Of a DNA stretch of 64,000 nucleotides, positions 28,895 through 36,644 are shown piece by piece; position 1 is the first letter of the stretch; every line of letters begins with the position of its first letter. This stretch comes from Streptomyces sp. NBC_01016. Its GTDB lineage: Bacteria > Actinomycetota > Actinomycetes > Streptomycetales > Streptomycetaceae. Below the pieces are notes generated by a model, which searched no databases, was not told the origin of the DNA, and worked only from the letters and a program-made list of their open reading frames with translations. The position numbers were made by a program, and so were the translations under genes. Where the stretch lies: the NCBI RefSeq assembly GCF_026341035.1, contig NZ_JAPEOQ010000001.1, forward strand, positions 3,472,001 through 3,536,000, given 5' to 3'.

Positions 28895-29293
28895 GATTGC
28901 CTGCAAGGGCTCGCGGCTGTCAAGGGGGGTCGTCGAATTTCGCCCCGCCCTCGCGTTCGTCCGGGCCTCAAGAAACCGGTGCGTGACACGTGTTTGGCCG
29001 TGGAGTTCGGGGAAGGTGAACGCCCGTTGCCGGTCACGGGAGTTGGGGGAGATGGGCGGATCCCGGTCAGTGCCGCGCTGAGCGCCACCGACATGGAGAA
29101 CCCGTACCTGTTCAAGGTGTCGCCCTCCAACGCCCAGCTGCGCAATGGCAGCCCGCAGGACGCGCAACGCCGCTCTACCGGACCTGCGAGAGCGCGAGCA
29201 GCACATGCCCCGCACCTTGATCCCCGCCTTGACCTCCGCTCTGATCCCCACGGTGGCTCCCGGTGACCGCCCCACGCACGTTAGGTTGAACGC
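28895..29293. other. 400-bp divergent intergenic region
   Basis: Between the hyi operators and the 29294 gene. Open frames cross it in both directions but I could not support any as a gene. An inverted repeat CGCACG...CGTGCG (29275-29298) overlaps the GTG at 29294 and may be an autoregulatory site. Confidence 0.4.
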
Positions 29294-29560
29294 GTGCGAT
29301 TGAGAGTGGAGTTCACGACGGAGCCCTTCGACCTGGAGGAGGCCCCCGAGCACGCGCTCGCGGCGCGCCGGGTCATCGAGGCGGCCGATCTCGACGAGGT
29401 CGACGTGGGGCCGTTCGGCAACACGGCGGAGGGCGGTGCGGACGAGGTCCTGACCGCGGTCGACGCCCTGCTGCGCAGCAGCCTCGGAAGCGGGGCGACG
29501 CGCATCTCGCTGCAGGTCAACGTGGTGGGGGACCCCCAGGGGAAGGGTGACGACGCGTGA
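29294..29560 (+). CDS. conserved small hypothetical protein
   Basis: An 88-residue acidic protein (VEFTTEPFDLEEAPEHALAARR, then IEAADLDEVDVGPFG, then VLTAVDALLRSSLGSGATRISLQVNVV) with an alternating beta/alpha pattern like a small ferredoxin-fold domain. No cysteines, signal peptide or membrane span. The GTG start has no visible ribosome site and sits in an inverted repeat, so the mRNA may be leaderless. It is translationally coupled (GTGA) to the helix-turn-helix gene at 29557, suggesting that the two proteins act together. I know it only as a streptomycete gene adjacent to urate genes; function unknown. Confidence 0.7.
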   Translation: MRLRVEFTTEPFDLEEAPEHALAARRVIEAADLDEVDVGPFGNTAEGGADEVLTAVDALLRSSLGSGATRISLQVNVVGDPQGKGDDA

Positions 29561-29922
29561 ACGACACCGGGGACGCCTTCATCACGGCGGTGAAGCCACT
29601 GGTCGATGCCATGGGCGGGGAGATGGTGCCGCCGGACGGCGCGGGCCCCGACGACGTCGTGCTGGCGTGGCAGGGGGCCGATGTCGTGGCCGTGCGCCTG
29701 CCCCAGCTGGCGGACTCGCTCGACCACATCCTGGCCGCCATGGAGCGCACCAAGGGGATGCCGCTGTCCGCGCTCGACCGCAAGCAGAAGCAGGAGGCGG
29801 TACGGCTCCTGGAAGCGCGCGGAGCGTTCTCCGTGCGGCACGGTGTGGAGACAGTGGCCGGCGCCCTCGGCGTTTCCCGCTTCACCGTCTACAACTATCT
29901 CAACCGGGACAAGACCCCCTGA
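29557..29922 (+). CDS. helix-turn-helix protein, YheO/DauR-like C-terminus
   Basis: A 121-residue protein. The N-terminal half (FITAVKPLVDAMGGEMVPPD, ADVVAVRLPQLADSLDHIL) may be a small ligand or dimer domain. The C-terminal 45 residues (QEAVRLLEARGAFSVRHGVE, then TVAGALGVSRFTVYNYL) match the HTH_22 domain of YheO/DauR regulators. The PAS-like YheO domain is absent, so this is a short relative. It is coupled to 29294 and closed by a strong terminator before the urate operon. Its location between the hyi and urate promoters makes it a candidate regulator of either operator family (inference). Confidence 0.75.
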   Translation: MNDTGDAFITAVKPLVDAMGGEMVPPDGAGPDDVVLAWQGADVVAVRLPQLADSLDHILAAMERTKGMPLSALDRKQKQEAVRLLEARGAFSVRHGVETVAGALGVSRFTVYNYLNRDKTP

Positions 29923-29958
29923 CCTGGGACGATACCGAGCCAGGCGCCCGCCTCCACG

Positions 29959-29990
29959 CCGCCGTCCGATATCCGGACGGCGGTTTTTTG
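29959..29990 (+). terminator. intrinsic terminator with T-run
   Basis: Stem CCGCCGTCCG / CGGACGGCGG, loop ATATC, then TTTTTT. It isolates the two-gene unit from the urate operon. Confidence 0.9.
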
Positions 29991-30003
29991 TAACTCCGAG
30001 TTT

Positions 30004-30018
30004 TCAACAAAGTGTTGA
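30004..30018 (+). promoter_or_regulatory. palindromic operator overlapping urate-operon -35
   Basis: TCAACAAAGTGTTGA runs into a -35-like TTGACG (30015-30020); TAGCTA lies 18 bases downstream. It ends 64 bp before the GTG of the first gene, nearly the same distance as the matching catalase site (62 bp). Confidence 0.75.
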
Positions 30019-30082
30019 CGTGATGTTTCCGGGGGCGTTAGCTATCTGCAGCCCGTCCAGCACAAGGCCACGGAGGCACCCC

Positions 30083-30589
30083 GTGACTTCAGGTTCCACG
30101 CCGGGTCTGACCCGGTTCAACACCTCGGACGAGAGCGCGGCCCAGGCCGAGCTCCACGAGGTGTGTGCTTCATCGGCGTGGGGGAGCAAGCTTCTCGCCC
30201 AGCGCCCCTTCGCTTCCGCAGAGACCCTCTTCACCGCCAGTGACGCCGCGATGGCCGAGCTGACCGCGGACGACCTCGCCGAGGCGATGGCGGGGCACCC
30301 GCCGATCGGCCGCCCGAAGCCCGGCGACCCGACGTCCTCGCGCGAGCAGCGCGGCATGGCGGGAGCCTCCGAGGAGCTCAAGAAGGAGATGCTCGAGCTC
30401 AACCTGGCGTACCAGGACAGGTTCGGTCATGTCTTCCTCATCTGCGCCACCGGCGCGACCGCGGAGCAGATGCTCGATGCGCTCAAGGACCGGATCGGCC
30501 ACACGGCCGAGGAGGAGCGGGAGATCGTCCGCACCGAACTGGGAAAGATCAACCGCATCCGCCTGACCCGCATCGTAGAAGCACCGTAA
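30083..30589 (+). CDS. OHCU decarboxylase
   Basis: A 168-residue 2-oxo-4-hydroxy-4-carboxy-5-ureidoimidazoline decarboxylase, the last step from urate to (S)-allantoin. Family features: LTRFNTSDESAAQAELHEVCAS, then FASAETLFTASDAAMAELT, MAGHPPIGRP (the His-Pro-Pro-Ile-Gly active-site loop), SSREQRGM and FGHVFLICATGATAEQML, with ERxxN-type end LGKINRIRL. GTG at 30083 is preceded by GGAGG at 5 bases. First gene of a three-gene operon with HIU hydrolase and urate oxidase. Confidence 0.93.
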   Translation: MTSGSTPGLTRFNTSDESAAQAELHEVCASSAWGSKLLAQRPFASAETLFTASDAAMAELTADDLAEAMAGHPPIGRPKPGDPTSSREQRGMAGASEELKKEMLELNLAYQDRFGHVFLICATGATAEQMLDALKDRIGHTAEEEREIVRTELGKINRIRLTRIVEAP

Positions 30590-30609
30590 GAACAGGAAGC
30601 GAACGCCTG

Positions 30610-31020
30610 ATGAGCACCGAGACCACGGCATCGGTGTCCACGCACATTCTGGACACCAGCATCGGACGCCCCGCCGAGGGCGTCGCCATCTCCCTTGCCG
30701 CGCGCGCCGGTTCGGGCGCCGAGTGGCAGGCGCTCGGCGGCAGTGCCACCGACGCGGACGGGCGCTGCAAGGACCTGCCGGCGCTGCCGGAGGGCACCAC
30801 CCACGTACGCCTCGACTTCGAGACCGAGGCGTACTTCGACAAGAAGTCCGCCAACCAGCAAGCCGATGCGACGCAGGACGCCCCCGCGAATCGGGACAGC
30901 GACACGACCGGAGCGTTCTTCCCGGAGGTGGCGATCACGTTCGCCGTCAAGCCGGGCGAGCACTACCACGTGCCGCTGCTGCTCAACCCGTTCGGCTACT
31001 CCGTTTACCGAGGGAGCTAG
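30610..31020 (+). CDS. pucM: 5-hydroxyisourate hydrolase (transthyretin-like)
   Basis: A 136-residue HIU hydrolase. Active-site residues sit in VSTHILDTSIGRPAEGVAI (His), TTHVRLDFETEAYF (Arg region) and the C-terminal YRGS tetrapeptide that defines the family. An insert of about 15 residues (KKSANQQADATQDAPANRDS) lengthens the usual 110-120. It opens the ring of 5-hydroxyisourate made by urate oxidase. 20 bp after the decarboxylase and 5 bp before urate oxidase, so one transcript. Confidence 0.94.
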   Translation: MSTETTASVSTHILDTSIGRPAEGVAISLAARAGSGAEWQALGGSATDADGRCKDLPALPEGTTHVRLDFETEAYFDKKSANQQADATQDAPANRDSDTTGAFFPEVAITFAVKPGEHYHVPLLLNPFGYSVYRGS

Positions 31021-31025
31021 CAGAC

Positions 31026-31961
31026 ATGCCCACGATCCTGGGTCACAACCAGTACGGCAAGGCCGAGAACCGAGTCGTAAAGATCACGCGGGACGGCGAC
31101 ACCCACCACATCAAGGACCTGAACGTCTCGGTCGCCCTCAGCGGTGACCTCGACGACGTGCACCTCACCGGGTCGAACGCCAACTGCCTGCCGACGGACA
31201 CCACCAAGAACACCTGCTTTGCCTTCGCCAAGGAACACGGCATCGAGTCGGCGGAGCAGTACGGGATCGAGCTCGCCCGGCACTTCGTCGAGAGCCAGCC
31301 GTCCATCCACCGGGCGCGCATCCGCATCGAGGAGTACTCGTGGGAGCGCATCGCCGGCTCCGACGCGGGCTCCAAGTTCATCGGCGCCGACGAGGTCAAG
31401 CACTCCTTCGTCCGCAAGGGCCAGGAGACGCGGCTCGTACAGGTCACGTACGACGGTGAGAAGTTCGAAGTCCTGTCCGGGCTCAAGGACTTGACCGTGA
31501 TGAACACCACGAACTCCGAGTTCTGGGGCTACATCAAGGACAAGTACACGACGCTCAAGGAGGACTACGACCGCATCCTCGCGACGTCGCTGTCGACCTG
31601 GTGGCGGCACAACTGGACGGGCGTCGACGACGAGCGCACGCCCAACTGGAACAAGTCGTACGAGCAGTCGAAGAAGCACATCCTCCAGGCCTTCGTCGAG
31701 ACGTACTCGCTGTCGCTGCAGCAGACCCTCTTCCAGATGGGTTCGCGCGTCATCAACAACCGCAGCGAGATCGACGAGATCCGCTTCTCCGCGCCGAACA
31801 AGCACCACTTCCGGCAGGACCTCTCGGCCTTCGGCCTGGAGAACGAGGCGAAGGACGGCGCCGTGTACTGGGCCGCCGACCGCCCCTACGGCCTGATCGA
31901 GGCCACCATCCTCAGGGACGGCGCGGACCAGCGCATCCCGGTCGACATGACCAACCTCTGA
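31026..31961 (+). CDS. pucL: factor-independent urate oxidase
   Basis: A 311-residue urate oxidase (uricase) that converts urate and O2 to 5-hydroxyisourate and H2O2. Two tunnelling-fold repeats: GHNQYGKAENRVVKITRDGD (catalytic Lys region), then NCLPTDTTKNTCFAFAKEHG with the Thr of the catalytic dyad. Phe/Arg stacking residues lie in EFWGYIKDKYTTL, and Asn/His follow in NKHHFRQDLSAFGLEN. Only five bases separate it from the preceding stop. The H2O2 product explains the shared operator with catalase. Confidence 0.95.
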   Translation: MPTILGHNQYGKAENRVVKITRDGDTHHIKDLNVSVALSGDLDDVHLTGSNANCLPTDTTKNTCFAFAKEHGIESAEQYGIELARHFVESQPSIHRARIRIEEYSWERIAGSDAGSKFIGADEVKHSFVRKGQETRLVQVTYDGEKFEVLSGLKDLTVMNTTNSEFWGYIKDKYTTLKEDYDRILATSLSTWWRHNWTGVDDERTPNWNKSYEQSKKHILQAFVETYSLSLQQTLFQMGSRVINNRSEIDEIRFSAPNKHHFRQDLSAFGLENEAKDGAVYWAADRPYGLIEATILRDGADQRIPVDMTNL

Positions 31962-32047
31962 CGCTCTGTGCGTAGTTGACGCGGCAGCGCGCCCCTTCCC
32001 ACCCGCAGTAGGCGGGGGCGCGCAGCACCCGGAGGGAACATAAAGCA

Positions 32048-33454
32048 ATGGCAGTGCCAGCAAAGGGGCCGGCTGAAGCCGAGGGCCCGTGTTCCACCCC
32101 ATCGGAGAGCACCGCATCGCAGGTGCACCCGGTGGACGAAAAGCTCCACCCGTCGCGGCTCGCGCCCGCCGCACTCCAGCACATCGCCGCCATGTACGCC
32201 GGCGTCGTCACCCCGCCGCTCATCATCGGCCAGGCCGTCCGCCTCGACACCGCGGGCCAGACCCGGCTGATCGCCGCGTCGCTGCTCATCGCGGGTCTTG
32301 CCACCCTGCTCCAGACGCTCGGCGTCAAGGGCTTCGTCGGCAACCGGCTGCCCTTCGTCAACGCCGCGTCCTCCGCGGGCATCGCACCGATGCTCGCCAT
32401 CGCCGAGACGAACGCCAAAGGCGACCAACTCCCCGCCATTTACGGGGCAGTCATGGTCGCGGGCGTCTTCTGTCTCGCGATCGGCCCGTTCTTCGGCCGG
32501 CTGCTCAGGTTCTTCCCGCCGCTCGTCACCGGCGTCGTCATCACCCTCATCGGTGTGACCCTGATGCCCGTGCCCGTCGGCTGGGCCCAGGGCGGCGACA
32601 AGACCGCCGCCGACTACGGCGACATGCGCTACCTCGCCCTCGCCGCCTTCACGCTCGTCGTCATCCTGCTGATCCAGCGCTTCGCCACGGGCTTCGTCAA
32701 GCAAGTCGCCCTGCTCTTCGGCATGTTGATCGGAACACTCGCCGCGATCCCCTTCGGTATGGCGGACTTCTCTTCGTTGAAGTCGGCGCCCGTGGCCGCG
32801 CTCCCGACGCCGTTCGCCTTCGGCGCCCCCGAGTTCCAGCCCGCCGCGATCATCTCGCTCTGCCTCGTCATGCTCGTCCTGATGACCGAGTCGAGCGCCG
32901 GCATGCTGGCCATCGGTGAGATCTGCGAGCGCGAGTGCGACGGGAAGACCATCACCCGGGGCCTGCGCACCGACGGCATCGCCACCTTCCTCGGGCCGAT
33001 CTTCGGCGGCCTGCCGACCTCGGCGTTCGCCCAGAACGTAGGCGTCGTCTCGCTGACCAAGGTGCGCAGCCGCTACGTCGTCGCCGTCGCGGGCGGCACC
33101 CTCCTGATCCTCGGCATCTTCCCGATGCTCGGCGCGGTCGTCTCCCTGGTCCCCATGCCGGTCCTGGGCGGCGCGGGCATCGTGCTGTTCGGCTCGATCG
33201 CCGTCAGCGGCATCCGTACGCTCTCCGAAGCGGGCCTCGACGACAGCTCCAACATCATCCTGGTGGCCGTCTCGCTCGGCGCGGGCATCATCCCGCTCGC
33301 CGCACCGAGCTTCTACGCGGACTTCCCGGCCTGGGCGCAGACCGTGCTCGGCTCCGGAATCAGCGCAGGCGCGCTCGTCGCCGTCTCGCTGAACCTCTTC
33401 TTCCACCATCTCGGCACCCGTGGCGCACCTGCCGCGGCACTCAAATCTTCCTAG
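32048..33454 (+). CDS. NCS2-family nucleobase (urate/xanthine) permease
   Basis: A 468-residue membrane transporter with about 14 spans. Start VHPVDEKLHPSRLAPAALQHIAAMYAG contains the QH motif of TM1. TM8 to TM10 signature: MTESSAGMLAIGEICERE (substrate-binding Glu) and NVGVVSLTKVRSRYVVA (family motif with conserved Asn and Thr). This is the UraA/UapA-type uracil-xanthine-urate group. Located 86 bp after urate oxidase, it most likely imports urate or xanthine. It is a paralogue of the permease at 35132. RBS GGAGGG is present upstream. Confidence 0.9.
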   Translation: MAVPAKGPAEAEGPCSTPSESTASQVHPVDEKLHPSRLAPAALQHIAAMYAGVVTPPLIIGQAVRLDTAGQTRLIAASLLIAGLATLLQTLGVKGFVGNRLPFVNAASSAGIAPMLAIAETNAKGDQLPAIYGAVMVAGVFCLAIGPFFGRLLRFFPPLVTGVVITLIGVTLMPVPVGWAQGGDKTAADYGDMRYLALAAFTLVVILLIQRFATGFVKQVALLFGMLIGTLAAIPFGMADFSSLKSAPVAALPTPFAFGAPEFQPAAIISLCLVMLVLMTESSAGMLAIGEICERECDGKTITRGLRTDGIATFLGPIFGGLPTSAFAQNVGVVSLTKVRSRYVVAVAGGTLLILGIFPMLGAVVSLVPMPVLGGAGIVLFGSIAVSGIRTLSEAGLDDSSNIILVAVSLGAGIIPLAAPSFYADFPAWAQTVLGSGISAGALVAVSLNLFFHHLGTRGAPAAALKSS

Positions 33455-33500
33455 GGTCCTGCCGTGCCCACACGTCACACCGACTGAAGGAAGCAGCACC

Positions 33501-34886
33501 ATGGCTCCTGCCACGGCAAACCGCATCGTCATCGAGAACGTCGCCATCGCGACGGTCGACGCGCACGACACCGAGCACGCCTCGGGCCACATCGTCGTGG
33601 CGGACAACAAGATCGAGTCCATCGGCGCGGGCCCCGCGCCCGAGGGCCTCGAGAACGTGGTCCGACGCATCGACGGCACCGGCCACCTGGCCACGCCCGG
33701 CCTCGTCAACACGCACCACCACTTCTACCAGTGGATCACCCGTGGCCTGGCGACGGACCACAACCTGTTCAACTGGCTGGTGGCGCTGTACCCGACGTGG
33801 GCGCGCATCGACGAGCAGATGACATACGCGGCGGCGCAGGGCTCCCTCGCGATGATGGCCCGCGGCGGTGTCACCACCGCCATGGACCACCACTACGTGT
33901 TCCCGCAGGGCTCGGGCGACCTCTCCGGATCGATCATCCGGGCCGCCTCCGAGACCGGCGTGCGCTTCACCCTGGCGCGCGGCTCCATGGACCGCAGCGA
34001 GAAGGACGGCGGCCTGCCGCCCGACTTCGCCGTCGAGACCCTCGACGGCGCGCTCGCCGCGACCGAGGAGACCGTCAAGAAGCACCACGACGACTCCTTC
34101 GACGCGATGACGCAGGTGGCCGTGGCCCCCTGCTCGCCGTTCTCCGTCTCCACCGAACTCCTCAAGCAGGGCGCCGAGTTGGCGCGCCGCCTCGGGGTGC
34201 GGCTGCACACCCATGGCAGCGAGACGGTCGAGGAGGAGAAGTTCTGCCACGAGCTGTTCGGCATGGGCCCGACCGACTACTTCGAGTCGACGGGCTGGCT
34301 CGGCGAGGACGTGTGGATGGCGCACAGCGTCCACATGAACGACTCCGACATCGCCGCGTTCGGGCGTACGAAGACGGGTGTGGCGCACTGCCCGTCCTCA
34401 AATGCCCGACTGGCGGCGGGAATCGCCCGCGTACCCGACATGCTGGCGGCCGGCGTCCCGGTCGGCCTCGGCGTCGACGGCACCGCCTCCAACGAGTCGG
34501 GCGAACTGCACACGGAACTGCGCAACGCCCTCCTCATCAACCGCCTCGGCGCGCACCGCGAGGCGGCCCTGAACGCCCGTCAGGCGCTGCGCCTCGGGAC
34601 GTACGGAGGCGCCCAAGTCCTCGGCAGGGCAACCCAGATCGGGTCGCTCGAAGCCGGCAAGCTGGCCGACCTGGTGCTGTGGAAGATGGACACCCTCGCC
34701 CACGCATCGATCGCCGACCCGGTGACCGCGCTCGTCTTCGGCGCGGCCGCACCGGTCACCCTCTCCCTCGTGAACGGCAAGCCGGTGGTCGAGGACAGCC
34801 GCCTGCTGCACGTCGACGAGGACGCCATCGCACGCTCCACGCGTGCGGAGGCGCAGCGACTCGCGCGGATCACCGCCGAGAGCTGA
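33501..34886 (+). CDS. 8-oxoguanine/guanine-type deaminase (amidohydrolase)
   Basis: A 461-residue metal-dependent amidohydrolase. Metal site: PGLVNTHHHFYQWITRG (HxH), RLHTHGSETVEEEKF (His and Glu), MAHSVHMND (His), GLGVDGTASNES (Asp). The FYQWITRGLATDHNLFNWL and MDHHYVFP segments fit the 8-oxoguanine deaminase/hydroxydechloroatrazine ethylaminohydrolase branch. It would convert 8-oxoguanine to urate, or guanine to xanthine, feeding the urate operon upstream. Flanked on both sides by NCS2 permeases on the same strand (46 bp after the first). ATG at 33501 follows GAAGGAAGC. Substrate is not certain from sequence alone. Confidence 0.85.
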   Translation: MAPATANRIVIENVAIATVDAHDTEHASGHIVVADNKIESIGAGPAPEGLENVVRRIDGTGHLATPGLVNTHHHFYQWITRGLATDHNLFNWLVALYPTWARIDEQMTYAAAQGSLAMMARGGVTTAMDHHYVFPQGSGDLSGSIIRAASETGVRFTLARGSMDRSEKDGGLPPDFAVETLDGALAATEETVKKHHDDSFDAMTQVAVAPCSPFSVSTELLKQGAELARRLGVRLHTHGSETVEEEKFCHELFGMGPTDYFESTGWLGEDVWMAHSVHMNDSDIAAFGRTKTGVAHCPSSNARLAAGIARVPDMLAAGVPVGLGVDGTASNESGELHTELRNALLINRLGAHREAALNARQALRLGTYGGAQVLGRATQIGSLEAGKLADLVLWKMDTLAHASIADPVTALVFGAAAPVTLSLVNGKPVVEDSRLLHVDEDAIARSTRAEAQRLARITAES

Positions 34887-34898
34887 GTTGTTGAGACT

Positions 34899-35003
34899 CC
34901 GGTCAGGGGGGACGGCCCCTGACCGGGGGCTCGAGCTGCCGAGCGGGCTGCTCGAGTGCCGCCCCGGGAACGTGGCCCAAAGCTTCACGTTCCCGGGGCG
35001 GCA
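34899..35003. terminator. cluster of three inverted repeats, including a perfect 18-bp stem
   Basis: CCGGTCAGGGG / CCCCTGACCGG (34899-34926, 6-base loop) is the likely terminator of the deaminase gene. CTCGAG arms follow. Then comes an 18-bp perfect stem (arms 34957-34974 and 34986-35003, 11-base loop, core GGGAACGTG / CACGTTCCC), ending 128 bp before the second permease. Confidence 0.75.
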
Positions 35004-35131
35004 GTAGTACCTGGGCGCACAACAACTGAATACCGCAGCACCACCAGTACGACCTTGCACCTTGCACCACCTCCCAGAAGCGAAAAGCGCCGGCGGCCTG
35101 CCGGGGCTGGAAAACAACCGGAGGAGCCGCA

Positions 35132-36595
35132 GTGGCGACGAAGCCCAGGTTCACCAAGCAAGGCACCACCCCCGACGAGCCCGAAGAGGCGCGTGCGGGG
35201 CATACCAAACATCCGGTCGACGAGAAGTTGCCACCGCTGAAGATGGCGACGACCGGCCTCCAGCACGTGGCGGCGATGTACGCGGGCGTGGTCGCGCCCC
35301 CGCTCATCGTCGGCGCGGCGATCGGCCTCAGCCCGAAGGAACTGACGTTCCTGACCGGCGCCTGCCTGTTCACGGCGGGACTCGCGACCTTCCTTCAGAC
35401 GCTCGGCATCTGGAAGATCGGCGCCCGGCTGCCGTTCGTGAACGGCGTGACCTTCGCGGGCGTCGCCCCGATGCTCGCCGTCGTCGGCTCGACGAAGGAC
35501 AAGGACGACGCGCTGCCGATCATCTTCGGCGCGGTGATCGTCGCGGGTGTGCTCGGCTTCATAGCCGCACCCTTCTTCTCCAAGCTGGTCCGGTTCTTCC
35601 CACCGGTCGTCACCGGCACGGTCATCACGCTCATCGGTGTCTCGCTGATGCCGGTCGCGTTCGGCTGGGCACAGGGGCCCGACGCCAAGGCGCCGGACTA
35701 CGGCTCGATGAAGAACCTGGCGCTCGCGGGCATCACGCTCGTGATCGTGCTGATCATCCGCCGCTTCACGGCGGGCTTCGTCAAGCAGATCGCGGTCCTG
35801 CTCGGCCTGGTGATCGGCACGGTGATCGCGATCCCGTTCGGCGTCACGGACTTCTCGCCGGTCGGCGAGGCGGACATCGTCGGCTTCCCGACCCCGTTCC
35901 ACTTCGGTGCCCCGCAGTTCGCGGGCGCGGCCATCGTCTCGATGATCGTCGTCATGGTCGTCTCGATGACCGAGTCGACCGCCGACATGCTCGCCCTCGG
36001 TGAGATCGTCGAGCGCCCGGCCGACGAGAAGACGATCGCGGCCGGTCTGCGCGCCGACACCCTCGGCACCGCCATCAGCCCGCTGTTCAACGGCTTCATG
36101 TGCAGTGCGTTCGCCCAGAACATCGGCCTCGTCGCGATGACGAAGATCCGCAGCCGGTTCGTGGTCGCGGTCGGCGGTGGCTTCCTCGTCCTGATGGGCC
36201 TGTGCCCGATGGCGGCCTCGCTGATCGCCGTCGTGCCGCGCCCGGTGCTCGGCGGCGCCGGCGTCGTGCTGTTCGGCTCGGTCGCGGCCAGCGGTATCCA
36301 GACCCTGGTCAAGGCCAACCTGGACAAGGACAACAACGTCCTCATCGTCGCCGTCTCGCTCGCCGTGGGCCTGATCCCGATCGCGGTCCCGGAGTTCTAC
36401 CACGCGTTCCCGGAGAACGCGAAGATCATCCTGGACTCGGGCATCTCGACCGGCTGTGTCGCGGCGGTCGTCCTCAACCTGCTGTTCAACCACATCGGCA
36501 AGGGGCGCGACGCCGACGACGTCACGCATCCGATGGAGTCGGGCGGCGACATCGCGAGCCAGCGCACCGAGCCGACGGCGGCGGGCGCGCACTGA
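35132..36595 (+). CDS. NCS2-family nucleobase permease (second paralogue)
   Basis: A 487-residue transporter closely resembling the one at 32048: HPVDEKLPPLKMATTGLQHVAAMYAG, MTESTADMLALGEIVERP (binding Glu), NIGLVAMTKIRSRFVVAVGG. GTG start with CGGAGGAG 5 bases upstream. Positions of spans and motifs are collinear with the first copy, so duplication within the cluster is likely. It has its own leader behind a large hairpin, so it may be separately expressed. Likely a xanthine/urate or other purine importer. Followed by a bidirectional terminator. Confidence 0.9.
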   Translation: MATKPRFTKQGTTPDEPEEARAGHTKHPVDEKLPPLKMATTGLQHVAAMYAGVVAPPLIVGAAIGLSPKELTFLTGACLFTAGLATFLQTLGIWKIGARLPFVNGVTFAGVAPMLAVVGSTKDKDDALPIIFGAVIVAGVLGFIAAPFFSKLVRFFPPVVTGTVITLIGVSLMPVAFGWAQGPDAKAPDYGSMKNLALAGITLVIVLIIRRFTAGFVKQIAVLLGLVIGTVIAIPFGVTDFSPVGEADIVGFPTPFHFGAPQFAGAAIVSMIVVMVVSMTESTADMLALGEIVERPADEKTIAAGLRADTLGTAISPLFNGFMCSAFAQNIGLVAMTKIRSRFVVAVGGGFLVLMGLCPMAASLIAVVPRPVLGGAGVVLFGSVAASGIQTLVKANLDKDNNVLIVAVSLAVGLIPIAVPEFYHAFPENAKIILDSGISTGCVAAVVLNLLFNHIGKGRDADDVTHPMESGGDIASQRTEPTAAGAH

Positions 36596-36603
36596 GCTAC
36601 GCG

Positions 36604-36637
36604 GCGGGGGTGGCGCGGCCGACGGCGCCACCCCCGC
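36604..36637. terminator. bidirectional hairpin terminator
   Basis: Perfect 13-bp stem GCGGGGGTGGCGC / GCGCCACCCCCGC with 8-base loop, between the convergent permease and secreted-protein genes. Confidence 0.85.
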
Positions 36638-36644
36638 TCGCGCC

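Noticed and set aside
28886..29266. Possible 126-aa gene between hyi and the coupled pair
   Set aside because: No ribosome site, overlaps the operator at its start, Arg/Pro-rich tail and no recognisable family.
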